Assembly: GCF_000275725.1 (NCBI RefSeq)
Contig: NZ_AJTS01000035.1
Coordinates: 156,910-220,909, forward strand
Direction of reading: 5' to 3'
DNA length: 64,000 bases
Source: Vreelandella stevensii S18214
GTDB taxonomy: Bacteria; Pseudomonadota; Gammaproteobacteria; Pseudomonadales; Halomonadaceae
A program made the translations under genes and the position numbers. Positions 35,086-43,044 of this stretch are shown here, one piece after another. Under the pieces are notes generated by a model that did no database searches, was not told the DNA's origin, and worked only from the letters and a program-made list of their open reading frames with translations. Every line of letters begins with the position of its first letter. The first letter of the stretch is position 1.

Positions 35086-35601
35086 TCACCAACGGCGGCA
35101 AAACACCTGGCAATCCCGAGGGCTGCCCAATACGGTCGAGTAAGCCGTCAAACGCTGTTCCGCACGGAAACCCGCCTTCTCCAGCACCCGCCTGGAGGCA
35201 GCGTTCTCCTCCGCCACGATGGCCTCCAGGCGGGTGATGCCATACAGGCAGCGGGCATCCTCGATCAGGCGGTGGAGCGCTTTATGGGCAAGCCCCTGAC
35301 CGCAGGCCGCTTGCGCAATGCGATACCCGACGCGGGCTTGGCCGTTGTCGATATCACGCAGATTGGCCCGGCCTACGATCCTGCCGCGCCAACGGACGAT
35401 CAAGGGGCTCATCCGCCGCTGAGCATGGAGCGCCAGACACTCGACGATGTGCTGAGCCACGCCTTGCGGCGTGTAAAAGCGCTCTGGACGCGCTTCGATA
35501 TGCTGCTCGAACCAGACGCGCTCGGCTAGCTCGAAATGCAGCAAGTCGATTGCATCTTCTGGGGTGAGCAGATCAAAGGCCACGTCATGGGCATGTTGCA
35601 T
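35086..35601 (-). CDS. GNAT-family N-acetyltransferase
   Basis: 171 residues from ATG 35601 (MQHAHDVAF), which has aaggtga at good distance. It resembles the RimJ/RimL-like branch: LIVRWRGRIVGRANLRDI, GYRIAQAACGQGLAHKALHRL (the acetyl-CoA loop is Q-A-A-C-G-Q-G-L-A) and ITRLEAIVAEENAASRRVLEKAGFRAE. Proteins of this type acetylate protein N-termini or small amines. It converges on nirD 15 bp away and is divergent from the CDF transporter gene. Confidence 0.88.
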   Translation of the reverse strand: MQHAHDVAFDLLTPEDAIDLLHFELAERVWFEQHIEARPERFYTPQGVAQHIVECLALHAQRRMSPLIVRWRGRIVGRANLRDIDNGQARVGYRIAQAACGQGLAHKALHRLIEDARCLYGITRLEAIVAEENAASRRVLEKAGFRAEQRLTAYSTVLGSPRDCQVFCRRW

Positions 35602-35720
35602 GAGTATCACCTTCCCTGGGGGCGTACGGGCAATTCCGCAAGAAATCGCTGACATTGCCGGCCAACCTGTTGCTATGCTTGCCAGCCTCTTGATTAGGTA
35701 GGCATGGGAGCCATCAGTTC

Positions 35721-36656
35721 ATGAAAACAGAAGCCTCGACCCTGGCTTTTTCCGCCTTCATGGCCCTCTTGATCGGCTGTGCAGGCATCATCGCCACGCT
35801 GGCCTCGAATTCTCAAGCCATTCTGTTGGACGGCCTGTTCAACCTTATCTACTTTAGCGTAGCGCTGGTGACCATCAAGGTCAGTAAACTCGCCAGCCGT
35901 CCGGATAGCGAGTCGTACCCGTTCGGCTACAGCTACTTCGAGTCATTGGTTAATCTATGCAAAGGCTTGCTGATTCTGGGCGTTTCCATCTTTGCCCTGG
36001 TCGATGCGGTGGCAGCACTGCTGACCGGGGGGCGCGCCATTTCAGCAGGGCTGGCGGTTCTGTATGCCCTGTTTGCCACCGCGGCGTGCTCTTTGACGGC
36101 CTGGGTCATGCACCGCAGTCAAAAGCGTGTCAGCAGCCCGCTGGTGGCCGCCGACAAGCTCAACTGGGTGGTCAACAGCGTGATTTCAGGCGCCGTATTG
36201 GCTGCCTTTTGCCTGGTTCTGGTATTTGACCACCTGGGTTGGCAAACCCTGCTCCCGTATGTGGATTCGGTACTGGTCATTGCCGTTGTGGTGCTTTGCC
36301 TGGGCGTGCCGGTACGCATGGCCTCACAAGCGCTGGCCGAGCTACTGAACAAGACACCCGAGGAAAGCGTTGCTGCCCCCGTGCGCCAGGCGGTGGCCCG
36401 TGGCCTGGCAGACGTGGATACCGAGGAGGTTCGCGTGCGGATGGTACGCCCAGGTCGATTGCTGTACGTGATCGTGCACGTGGTGCTGCCAGAGCACCTG
36501 CCCAACCTGTCCTTGAAAACGCAGGACGCCCTGCGCCAACGCATTGATCAAGAGATTCGCCACCACTACGCACCCGTGGTCTGCGATGTGGTGTTTACCG
36601 CCGATCACCGCTGGGCGGCCCCCTCCTGCGGCATGCTGATAGAAAAAGCGCGTTGA
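35721..36656 (+). CDS. Cation diffusion facilitator family transporter
   Basis: 311 residues with six membrane helices (about 10-30, 37-55, 80-100, 112-132, 155-175, 182-200) and a cytoplasmic C-terminal domain of about 90 residues. Candidate metal-binding acidic residues are in TM2 (ILLDGLFNL) and TM5/6 (YVDSVLV); the classical HxxxD pair is not evident, so the ion is uncertain. CDF proteins export divalent metal ions in exchange for protons across the inner membrane. It is monocistronic and followed by a 13-bp hairpin. Confidence 0.85.
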   Translation: MKTEASTLAFSAFMALLIGCAGIIATLASNSQAILLDGLFNLIYFSVALVTIKVSKLASRPDSESYPFGYSYFESLVNLCKGLLILGVSIFALVDAVAALLTGGRAISAGLAVLYALFATAACSLTAWVMHRSQKRVSSPLVAADKLNWVVNSVISGAVLAAFCLVLVFDHLGWQTLLPYVDSVLVIAVVVLCLGVPVRMASQALAELLNKTPEESVAAPVRQAVARGLADVDTEEVRVRMVRPGRLLYVIVHVVLPEHLPNLSLKTQDALRQRIDQEIRHHYAPVVCDVVFTADHRWAAPSCGMLIEKAR

Positions 36657-36672
36657 AGCACTCGCTCCATAC

Positions 36673-36702
36673 CATGAAAGGCACCCGAGGGTGCCTTTCA
36701 TG
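36673..36702. terminator. 13-bp hairpin between convergent genes
   Basis: CATGAAAGGCACC and its perfect complement around a cgag loop, between the CDF gene and the convergent PQQ dehydrogenase gene. T-runs are weak on both sides, but the position fits a bidirectional terminator. Confidence 0.7.
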
Positions 36703-36731
36703 TGCTTCTTCACTGTTTTAGCTTATCCGTA

Positions 36732-37982
36732 TCAGGATTCGGGTTCGATGCGATACAGGCCGCCATCTTCCTCGTCGGTCAGCACGTAGAGGTAGCCGTC
36801 CGGCCCCTGGCGTACATCGCGAATACGGCCCAGCGTGTCCGCCAGCAATACTTCTTCATGGGTGACTTCGTTGTTGTCGTCCAGCACCAGCCGGTGCAGC
36901 TGCTCACGCTTGAGCGACCCTACGAACAGGCTGTTCTGCCACTCACTGACGTCATCAGCGGTGTAGAACACCATGCCGGAAGGCGCCATCGACTCTTCCC
37001 ACACGTGGGTGGGTGCGGTCACACCGGGCGCTTCGGTGCCCAGACCGATATGGGCATCGGTCGTATACTCAGTGCCGAAGGCCACCATGGGCCAACCGTA
37101 GTTGGCGCCCGCTTCGACACGGTAGAGCAAGTCGCCGCCGTTCGGGCCATGGTCTACCGCCCATAGTTCGTCCGTCTCAGGGTGCAAGGTGAGCCCCTGA
37201 TTGTTGCGGTGGCCATAGGAGTAGATTTCAGGACGCAGGTTGCCGGGCTCGACCCCGATGAAGGGGTTATCCGGATGGGCACCCCCTTCTTCCAGCAGGC
37301 GGATCATCTTGCCGCCCGGGTTGGTCAGGTCTTGCGGCAGGTTCTGCACGTTGCGGTCGCCGATGGGGAAAATGATCTCGCCGTTGCCCGGAAACGCGAT
37401 GCGCGAGCCATAGTGAGCGCCCGGATGGGTGCGCGGCACTTGGGTATAGAGGGTTTCGAGATCGACCAACTCGGCGCTGTCCGCATCGATACGCGCTCGG
37501 GCCACCGCCAAGCCGGTGCCGTAATCCGGCTCGTAGGTACTGAAGGCGCGGGGGTCACCAGGGCTGGAGAAGGTAAAGTAGACCCAGCCATTCTCGTCAT
37601 AATCAGGATGCACGGCCACGTCCAGCAAGCCGCCTTGATTGCCGCCCTCCGTGGCAGACTCCTCATCCTCGTCGATGTCCGTCTTGGGCAAGTTACCCAG
37701 CTCGGTCACGCTGTCGCCATCGACCAGGTGCAGGCGTCCGGGACGCTCCGTCACCAGCATCCGTCCATCCGGCAGCCATGCCACCGCCCAAGGATGCTCC
37801 AGCCCGCTCAACACCTGCGTGATGGTGAAGCGGGTCTCTTCACTTTCTACGCCACTGGCGACTTCTTCATTGACCGCCCGGACATCAGCGTGAAGGGCGC
37901 TCGCGCTGCCCAGCAGCGCAAATGCGGCCGTCCAATGGGGTAGTTTGCCAACGGAAAGAGGTAATCGTCCCTGAGTTTTCAT
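36732..37982 (-). CDS. PQQ-dependent sugar dehydrogenase family protein
   Basis: 416 residues from ATG 37982, with aggag before it. A signal peptide is visible (about 1-35, ending ASALHA). The mature protein is a six-bladed propeller of the YliI/soluble glucose dehydrogenase family: GLEHPWAVAWLPDGRMLVTERPGRL near 60, GGLLDVAVHPDY near 115, GRNLRPE-like EPGNLRPEIYSYGHRNNQGL near 235, and WAVDHGPNGGDLLYRVEAGANYGWP near 270. It would oxidise aldose-type sugars in the periplasm using PQQ; the true substrate is unknown. Confidence 0.92.
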   Translation of the reverse strand: MKTQGRLPLSVGKLPHWTAAFALLGSASALHADVRAVNEEVASGVESEETRFTITQVLSGLEHPWAVAWLPDGRMLVTERPGRLHLVDGDSVTELGNLPKTDIDEDEESATEGGNQGGLLDVAVHPDYDENGWVYFTFSSPGDPRAFSTYEPDYGTGLAVARARIDADSAELVDLETLYTQVPRTHPGAHYGSRIAFPGNGEIIFPIGDRNVQNLPQDLTNPGGKMIRLLEEGGAHPDNPFIGVEPGNLRPEIYSYGHRNNQGLTLHPETDELWAVDHGPNGGDLLYRVEAGANYGWPMVAFGTEYTTDAHIGLGTEAPGVTAPTHVWEESMAPSGMVFYTADDVSEWQNSLFVGSLKREQLHRLVLDDNNEVTHEEVLLADTLGRIRDVRQGPDGYLYVLTDEEDGGLYRIEPES

Positions 37983-38100
37983 GCGGTGCTCCTTGCTTGA
38001 ACCAAAAAAGTTAAACATTAGCGTTATCACCGATTCAGCCTAGAAGACCCTGATAGAGGCAGCAACAATAGTTAGCAAGCAAATTTAGTGATCAAAACGC

Positions 38101-38928
38101 TCACGCATTCGTAACGCTTACTTCAAGCGTCAGGCGGGCGACAAACTCCTCGATCAAGGCCACTACCGTGGATTCTGCCTCACGATGGGGAACGTGGCCG
38201 ACGCCTGGCAGGATGTCACAGTGGGCTGGGCCGTGGGTGTAGCGCGCAATGCGCTCTGGCTGGCGGTGGGAACCATATTCGTCTCGCTCGCCGTGCAGTA
38301 CCAGGGTCGGGCACTGCACGCGCTCGAGTGCGGGCACCAGCGTCCACTCTGCAAAGTCGGGGTGCAGCCATGTGTCGATCCAGGCATCGAGCACCCAGCG
38401 CGCGTTGTCGCCATGGTACCTGGCTAGCCTGGCAAACTGGTCGGGCTGTTGAAACGCTTCCTTGGCCGCTTCGATACCCTGACGAGTGCGCGGTTCGTTG
38501 AACGCCTGCGCGGCGATCGTGATCAAGCCTCGGCAACGCTCCGGCTGTTGGCCTGCACAGTGAACGGCCATGCAGCCTCCTACGCTGTGCCCCAGGGCGA
38601 TGAAGTGGGTGATTGCCAACGCCTCCAGCAGTGCTGCAACCGCTTGACGGTATTCGTCCTCGATGAAGGTATGGGGCGGTTTCGCCAATCGAGCGTCAGA
38701 ACGCCCGAAGCCCGCACGGTCGTAGGCAACGACTGGGTGCTGCGTGGCCTGGCAAAGGGCGGCGGGAAAGCTGCGCCATAGTTCCACACAGCCAAGCGAG
38801 TCGTGAAACAGCAGAATCGGCACCGCCGAGCGTGCATGGCGCGGCTGCCAGGTGCGGGTAAACAGACGACCGCTGGGGGTATCTACCCAGCGGTCATGAA
38901 CGGTCACTGCATCCGAGTGTGAGGTCAT
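38101..38928 (-). CDS. Alpha/beta hydrolase
   Basis: 275 residues from ATG 38928 (MTSHSDAVT). It is a typical alpha/beta-hydrolase: PILLFHDSLGCVELW (oxyanion region), nucleophile Ser in ALGHSVGGCMAVHCA (about residue 107), Asp in VLHGERDEYG (about 217) and His in LPGVGHVPHREAE (about 246). All triad residues are present. The substrate is not predictable. It lies upstream of the PQQ dehydrogenase gene on the same strand, 118 bp apart, and downstream of poxB, 64 bp apart. Confidence 0.9.
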   Translation of the reverse strand: MTSHSDAVTVHDRWVDTPSGRLFTRTWQPRHARSAVPILLFHDSLGCVELWRSFPAALCQATQHPVVAYDRAGFGRSDARLAKPPHTFIEDEYRQAVAALLEALAITHFIALGHSVGGCMAVHCAGQQPERCRGLITIAAQAFNEPRTRQGIEAAKEAFQQPDQFARLARYHGDNARWVLDAWIDTWLHPDFAEWTLVPALERVQCPTLVLHGERDEYGSHRQPERIARYTHGPAHCDILPGVGHVPHREAESTVVALIEEFVARLTLEVSVTNA

Positions 38929-38992
38929 GGCATGGCTCTTTGTGTTGTCAGTGTTGTGTGAGCTGCTGACAACATAGCATGCCACTGCCGTG

Positions 38993-40705
38993 CTAGCGCT
39001 TCAGGAAATTGCTTTTGACCAGATGCACCACATCATCCATCCGTCCGCTCAACACCGCCTTGGCCGAGTACAGCGCGGTCGAGGCGACCTGCCCTGCTTC
39101 TACCTTGGGCGGCATGACCAGCTCCATGGGGTTGACCACTACGTCCAGCAGCGCGGGGCCAGGTTGAGCCAGCCACTGGCTGATGGCCACGTCCAGCTCC
39201 GACTGCTGCTCTACCCGGCGCCCCCACAGCCCCATGGCCCTGGCTACTTCTCCAAAGTCGGGGTTCTGCAGCTCTGTGTAGCTATCCAACAGCCCCTCCA
39301 CTTTCTGCTCCAGCTCCACGAAGCTCAGGGAGCTGTTGTTGTACACCACGATCTTGAGCGGGATTCGTTGCTGGACCAGGGTGAGTAAATCGCCCATGAG
39401 CATCGTCAGGCCACCATCGCCACACATGGCAATCACCTGGCGATGGGGGTAGGCCAACTGAATCCCCAAGGCCTGCGGGTAAGCGTTCGCCATGGTGCCA
39501 TGCTGAAGGCTGGAGTGGGTGCGGCGGCCCTCCAGGGCACGGATATGGCGCAGCATCCACACGTTGACACTGCCGGTGTCTGCGGTCAGCACGGCGTTGT
39601 CGGCCGCGTGCCGGTCGATGGCCAGGGTCAGCTCTTGTGGGTGGATCGTATCGTTATCCCTGGTTTGATGAGCCGACTTTTCCAGCGACTTGGCATAACG
39701 CTTGCGGCATTTTTCCAGCCACCGGGTGTGCGTATTGGGTTGCACCACCTGGCACAGCGCTTCACAGGTGTCCCGAGTGCTGCCGACGATGCCCACATCC
39801 ACCGGGTAACGTTTGCCTATCTGGGCGGGGTCCACATCTACCTGAAGAATACAGGCGCGCTCCGGGTAGAACTGGCTGAAGGCAAAATTGCATCCCAGCA
39901 GCAACAGCGTGTCGCACTCCGCGACGGCATGGTAGCCACCTTCCAGACCATATACGCCGGTCATGCCTACCTGATGAGGGTTATCGTACTCCATGAAGTC
40001 CTTGGCACGGGAGGTCCAAGCAATCGGCGCCTGGAGCTTTTCTGCCAGCGCCATGACCTGCTCGCGGGCGTCTTCACAGCCTGCGCCTGCAAAGATGGTG
40101 ATATTGCCCCCCTTGTTGAGCTGCTCGACGGCGGGCACCAGCGCCTCGGCACTGGGGCGCACGGAGTAGCTGAAACGGTGGGTACGGTAGCCCAAGGTGC
40201 TGTCGGGCGTTTGCGTCATGATATCGCCGGGCACGATCAACACCGCCACCCCGCGCTTGGTAAGGGCGGCCTGGGCCGCCAAGGCAGCCATGCGGCGCGC
40301 CTGCTCCGGCGATACCACGGTTTCACAAAACACGCTGTACTGCTGAAAAATGGCGCTCTGATCGACTTCCTGAGGAAACTGGCTGCCGGTTTCACCCAGT
40401 GATATCTGCGAGGCAATCAATACCACGGGGGAGCCATTACGGTGGGCATCGAACAGGCCATTGACAAAGTGCAGGCTGCCAGGCCCACAGGAACCGGCAC
40501 ATAGCGCCAGCTCCTGAGTAATATAAGCCTCTCCTCCTGCTGCAAAGCCGCCCGTTTCCTCATGGCGAACGCCTATCCATTCGATATCGCTCTGCCGGAG
40601 GGCATCGGTAAAGTGATTCAGCGTATCCCCTACCACGCCATAACAACGTTTGGCACCGGCGTCTTGCAGTGTTTCGACAATGATTTCAGCTACATTTGCG
40701 CTCAT
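38993..40705 (-). CDS. poxB: Thiamine-pyrophosphate enzyme, pyruvate oxidase type
   Basis: 570 residues from ATG 40705, with aaaggag before it; E. coli PoxB has 572. The N-terminal Pyr domain has VVGDTLNHFTDALR and the catalytic Glu in GVRHEETGGFAAGGEA (about 50). The central FAD domain contains FAGAGCEDAREQV. The C-terminal PP domain has the ThDP motif GDGGLTMLMGDLLTLVQQRIPLK.. ending VVYNNSSL. This family decarboxylates pyruvate to acetate, passing electrons to ubiquinone at the inner membrane. Other acetolactate-synthase-like oxidases are similar, so the symbol is likely rather than certain. Confidence 0.85.
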   Translation of the reverse strand: MSANVAEIIVETLQDAGAKRCYGVVGDTLNHFTDALRQSDIEWIGVRHEETGGFAAGGEAYITQELALCAGSCGPGSLHFVNGLFDAHRNGSPVVLIASQISLGETGSQFPQEVDQSAIFQQYSVFCETVVSPEQARRMAALAAQAALTKRGVAVLIVPGDIMTQTPDSTLGYRTHRFSYSVRPSAEALVPAVEQLNKGGNITIFAGAGCEDAREQVMALAEKLQAPIAWTSRAKDFMEYDNPHQVGMTGVYGLEGGYHAVAECDTLLLLGCNFAFSQFYPERACILQVDVDPAQIGKRYPVDVGIVGSTRDTCEALCQVVQPNTHTRWLEKCRKRYAKSLEKSAHQTRDNDTIHPQELTLAIDRHAADNAVLTADTGSVNVWMLRHIRALEGRRTHSSLQHGTMANAYPQALGIQLAYPHRQVIAMCGDGGLTMLMGDLLTLVQQRIPLKIVVYNNSSLSFVELEQKVEGLLDSYTELQNPDFGEVARAMGLWGRRVEQQSELDVAISQWLAQPGPALLDVVVNPMELVMPPKVEAGQVASTALYSAKAVLSGRMDDVVHLVKSNFLKR

Positions 40706-40821
40706 TTGCGACTCCTTTCGCGACGATGACATTTAGGCACTCCTTTCAGCCTAGCTGCTGTGACGCGGCTTTGCCGAATGGATGAACGCAAAGCAAATGC
40801 TGCATTGCAGCAAAAGACGTC

Positions 40822-40827
40822 TATAAT
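40822..40827 (+). promoter_or_regulatory. -10 box TATAAT before the small gene at 40858
   Basis: A perfect TATAAT 30 bp before the small gene's ATG. No good -35 hexamer lies 16-18 bp upstream (gctgca is the best), so the promoter may need an activator. Confidence 0.5.
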
Positions 40828-40857
40828 GAATAGGCGGTATCCCAAGAGGAGTACGCA

Positions 40858-40989
40858 ATGACACTATCAACGGATCTAACGAACGAGGATACGGAAGTAG
40901 TCAACTTCTGGTGCCAATACGCACAGTGGCAGCAGGCCGCCAACGAAGCCGTCAGTGCTTATGTCGATCAGCGTCAGTCCGATCAGTAG
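40858..40989 (+). CDS. Small protein, 43 residues, family unknown (paralogue of 41295)
   Basis: MTLSTDLTNEDTEVVNFW begins a 43-codon frame with a strong RBS (aagaggagt), a TATAAT box upstream and an intrinsic terminator downstream, so it has full single-gene architecture. The product is polar, acidic and predicted helical, with no membrane segment or signal. Residues 13-39 (EVVNFWCQYAQWQQAANEAV, then SAYVDQR) align without gaps to residues 11-37 of the small protein encoded 300 bp further on, sharing Trp, Tyr and several Ala. I do not recognise the family; function unknown. Confidence 0.72.
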   Translation: MTLSTDLTNEDTEVVNFWCQYAQWQQAANEAVSAYVDQRQSDQ

Positions 40990-41050
40990 CACGCGGCCGC
41001 CCGACTTTTCTGTATTTCTCTCCCTCCCTTAGACGAAAAGATAACACCCC

Positions 41051-41080
41051 AAGCCGACATGACCTGTCGGCTTCTTTTTC
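41051..41080 (+). terminator. Intrinsic terminator of the first small gene
   Basis: AAGCCGACA, loop tgacc, TGTCGGCTT, then CTTTTTCT. It lies 60 bp after the 43-codon gene's stop. Confidence 0.88.
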
Positions 41081-41294
41081 TATGAAAACCTTTTCCATTC
41101 AGTCAAATAGGAGAATTTTAGACTGGCCTGTAAGCAATCGCTTACAGGCTATGGCAAAACACCTACACCCTTTGGACTAGCCAGCTCGTTCAAAAGCGAA
41201 TAATATTCATATCACAGCTAACTTGCTGCAACGCACAACGCAGGCTGTGTATAACAAAAACGACTCATTAACCTCTGCTCCAGGAGTAAGTGCC
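41081..41294. other. Intergenic spacer between the two small genes
   Basis: About 210 bp with no supported gene. It contains the 10-bp inverted repeat TGTAAGCGAT/ATCGCTTACA (TGTAAGCaATCGCTTACA, 41131-41148), a possible operator or hairpin, and presumably the promoter of the second small gene. Confidence 0.4.
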
Positions 41295-41408
41295 ATGCCG
41301 ACTACCCGTAGCCAAGCCAACCCCGATGTCATGGAAGTATGGGCAACCCGCGCACTGCAACAGCGTGCCGCCTTCGATGCCCTGGCCGACTATATGCGCC
41401 AGCAATAA
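41295..41408 (+). CDS. Small protein, 37 residues, family unknown (paralogue of 40858)
   Basis: MPTTRSQANPDVMEVWATRA opens a 37-codon frame with a good RBS (caggagtaagtgcc) and an intrinsic terminator 20 bp after the stop. Residues 11-37 (DVMEVWATRALQQRAAFDAL, then ADYMRQQ) align ungapped with the 43-residue product of the upstream small gene: nine identities in 27 plus D/E, V/M and V/L exchanges. It is helical, soluble and without cysteine. Two adjacent single-gene units with related products imply a duplicated, selected small protein. Function unknown. Confidence 0.72.
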   Translation: MPTTRSQANPDVMEVWATRALQQRAAFDALADYMRQQ

Positions 41409-41428
41409 CCCTTGCCATACGGCTCCCC

Positions 41429-41483
41429 AAAACGCTCCGCCAGTGCGTATATATAGATACGTCACGCAGGAGCGTTTTCTTTT
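41429..41483 (+). terminator. Intrinsic terminator of the second small gene
   Basis: AAAACGCTCC and GGAGCGTTTT enclose an inner GTGcGTA/TACgtCAC hairpin, followed by CTTTT. No other feature is supported in the 230 bp between here and the M48 peptidase gene. Confidence 0.85.
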
Positions 41484-41714
41484 ACCGCACTTCCCTTTTT
41501 CTCATTACCAGCACGTTGCCCGTGACGCCTCTTTATTCATTTTGAACCTCTGATCGTCAGGTTCATTGACCTATTATGAATTCGCACAGAGCACAATAAA
41601 GATGGCTTTGGGTAGAGACGCGTCAAAAATTCATTTAACATTACCTCGCTTTAAACAGCAGTAAGCATTATGCAAACTGGAATAGTCATATAAAAGAAGG
41701 AACGACAGGCCACC

Positions 41715-42335
41715 ATGTCGGATCAGCAAATGCAGCAAATCGGCGATCAAACGATTGCGCAATTGGATGCTGAAAACCAGGTGGCTCCTGGCGATAGTGA
41801 GTACGCGCAGCGTTTGGCTAATCTCACTCAAGGTTGGGAAACCGTCGATGGCAGCACGCTGGAATATGACGTTTACTTGCGTGATGAAATCAACGCCTTT
41901 GCGGTGCCCAACGGCGCTATCCGGCTTTACAGCGGTTTGATGGATGAAATGAGCGACGAAGAAGTACAGTACGTGATTGCTCATGAAATTGGCCATGTGG
42001 TGCTCGGCCACTCCAAGCGCGCCTTTCAAGTCGCCTATGCCGCCTCAGCCGCGCGTGAAGCAGCTGCCGCAAGCGGCAGCACCACCGCAGCGGCACTCTC
42101 CAGTTCCGAGCTGGGTGCGCTGGGTGAGAAACTCGTCAATGCTCAGTTCTCCCAGCGCCAGGAAAACGAAGCCGATGACTTCGCCCTGGAACTCATGCGC
42201 CGCCACGACCTGAATACAGAAGCCTCCGTTTCAGCGCTGCGCAAGCTCGAGGCCAAGTATGGCAATAGCCGTAGCGTCTTCTCCAGCCACCCCGCTGCCG
42301 GTGATCGCGCCGACCGCCTGGAAGCCCAGCTCTAA
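41715..42335 (+). CDS. M48-family metallopeptidase without export signal
   Basis: 206 residues. Zinc site: HEIGH (about residue 90) with the third ligand Glu in ENEADDFALE (about 150). FAVPNGAIRLYSGLMDEMSDEEVQYVIAHEIGHVVLGHSKR is typical of LoiP/YcaL-type periplasmic lipoproteins. Those normally begin with a lipoprotein signal of 20-30 residues before a segment like MSDQQMQQIG. Here the frame starts at that segment and an in-frame TAA lies about 25 bases upstream, so the export signal is missing. The RBS (aaggaac, about 12 bases upstream) is only fair. It may act in the cytoplasm or be a 5'-truncated remnant. Confidence 0.85.
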   Translation: MSDQQMQQIGDQTIAQLDAENQVAPGDSEYAQRLANLTQGWETVDGSTLEYDVYLRDEINAFAVPNGAIRLYSGLMDEMSDEEVQYVIAHEIGHVVLGHSKRAFQVAYAASAAREAAAASGSTTAAALSSSELGALGEKLVNAQFSQRQENEADDFALELMRRHDLNTEASVSALRKLEAKYGNSRSVFSSHPAAGDRADRLEAQL

Positions 42336-42362
42336 TGTAGCTTGGCCACGAGACGCGGCAAA

Positions 42363-42416
42363 TTTGATCGTTACTGGTTTGATCGTTACTGGGCAGCCTA
42401 TGCCTGGTAACGATCA
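42363..42416. repeat. 15-bp tandem duplication plus inverted arm
   Basis: TTTGATCGTTACTGG occurs twice back to back (42363-42377, 42378-42392), and GTAACGATCA at 42407-42416 is the inverse of TGATCGTTAC in either copy. A 10-bp stem can therefore form with one of two left arms. It lies between the convergent M48 and speG genes; no T-run follows. Confidence 0.8.
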
Positions 42417-42434
42417 TGGAGGCCTAGTTCTGGC

Positions 42435-42974
42435 TCAATCCTTCGGTTGTTGCGCTTCGAGTTCGGCCAGATAGCGCTCTTGCAAGATGTACATACGCTT
42501 TACATCGCGATATTTGCCATTGATGAAAAACTCCTGCACCAAATGCCCTTCTTCGATAAAACCGCTTTCCTCGTATAAGTGAATGGCCTTGACATTCTCT
42601 ACCGCGACGATCAGATAGACCTTATGCAAGTTCAATATGGTGAAAGAGTAGTGTAGCGCTTGCCGTATCAGCGAACGTGCGAATCCTTTGCCCTGATGCT
42701 CTGGCGTAATGATGATCTGAAACTCGGCGCTACGGTGGATGTAATCGATTTCGATCAACTCCACCAGGCCAATCGCACTACCACTACTGTCTTCGGCAAC
42801 AAAGCGGCGCTCTGCGTTATCATGAATATGCTTGTTATAGAGCTCTTCCAGCTCATCGAAGGACTCGTAGGGCTCTTCGAACCAGTACGACATGATGCTC
42901 TGGTTATTGTTCAACTCATGCACGAAGCGCAGGTCGTTGCGCTCCAGCGCCCTTAGATACAGTACTGGGCTCAT
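42435..42974 (-). CDS. speG: Spermidine N1-acetyltransferase
   Basis: 179 residues from ATG 42974. It closely follows E. coli Spe[71 protein letters not shown] (acetyl-CoA loop) and [11 protein letters not shown]-like [15 protein letters not shown]. It acetylates spermidine or spermine to relieve polyamine excess. The RBS is weak, and an in-frame TTG start at 42992 would add six residues. Directly upstream on the same strand lies an amine-oxidase-like FAD gene, which might also act on polyamine products; that link is only suggestive. Confidence 0.93.
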   Translation of the reverse strand: MSPVLYLRALERNDLRFVHELNNNQSIMSYWFEEPYESFDELEELYNKHIHDNAERRFVAEDSSGSAIGLVELIEIDYIHRSAEFQIIITPEHQGKGFARSLIRQALHYSFTILNLHKVYLIVAVENVKAIHLYEESGFIEEGHLVQEFFINGKYRDVKRMYILQERYLAELEAQQPKD

Positions 42975-43044
42975 GATAGGTGTCTCATTCAATCGCGTTG
43001 ACTCAGTGGGTTACCGGGCTTTGTCTGGTGGATGAGCGATAAGT

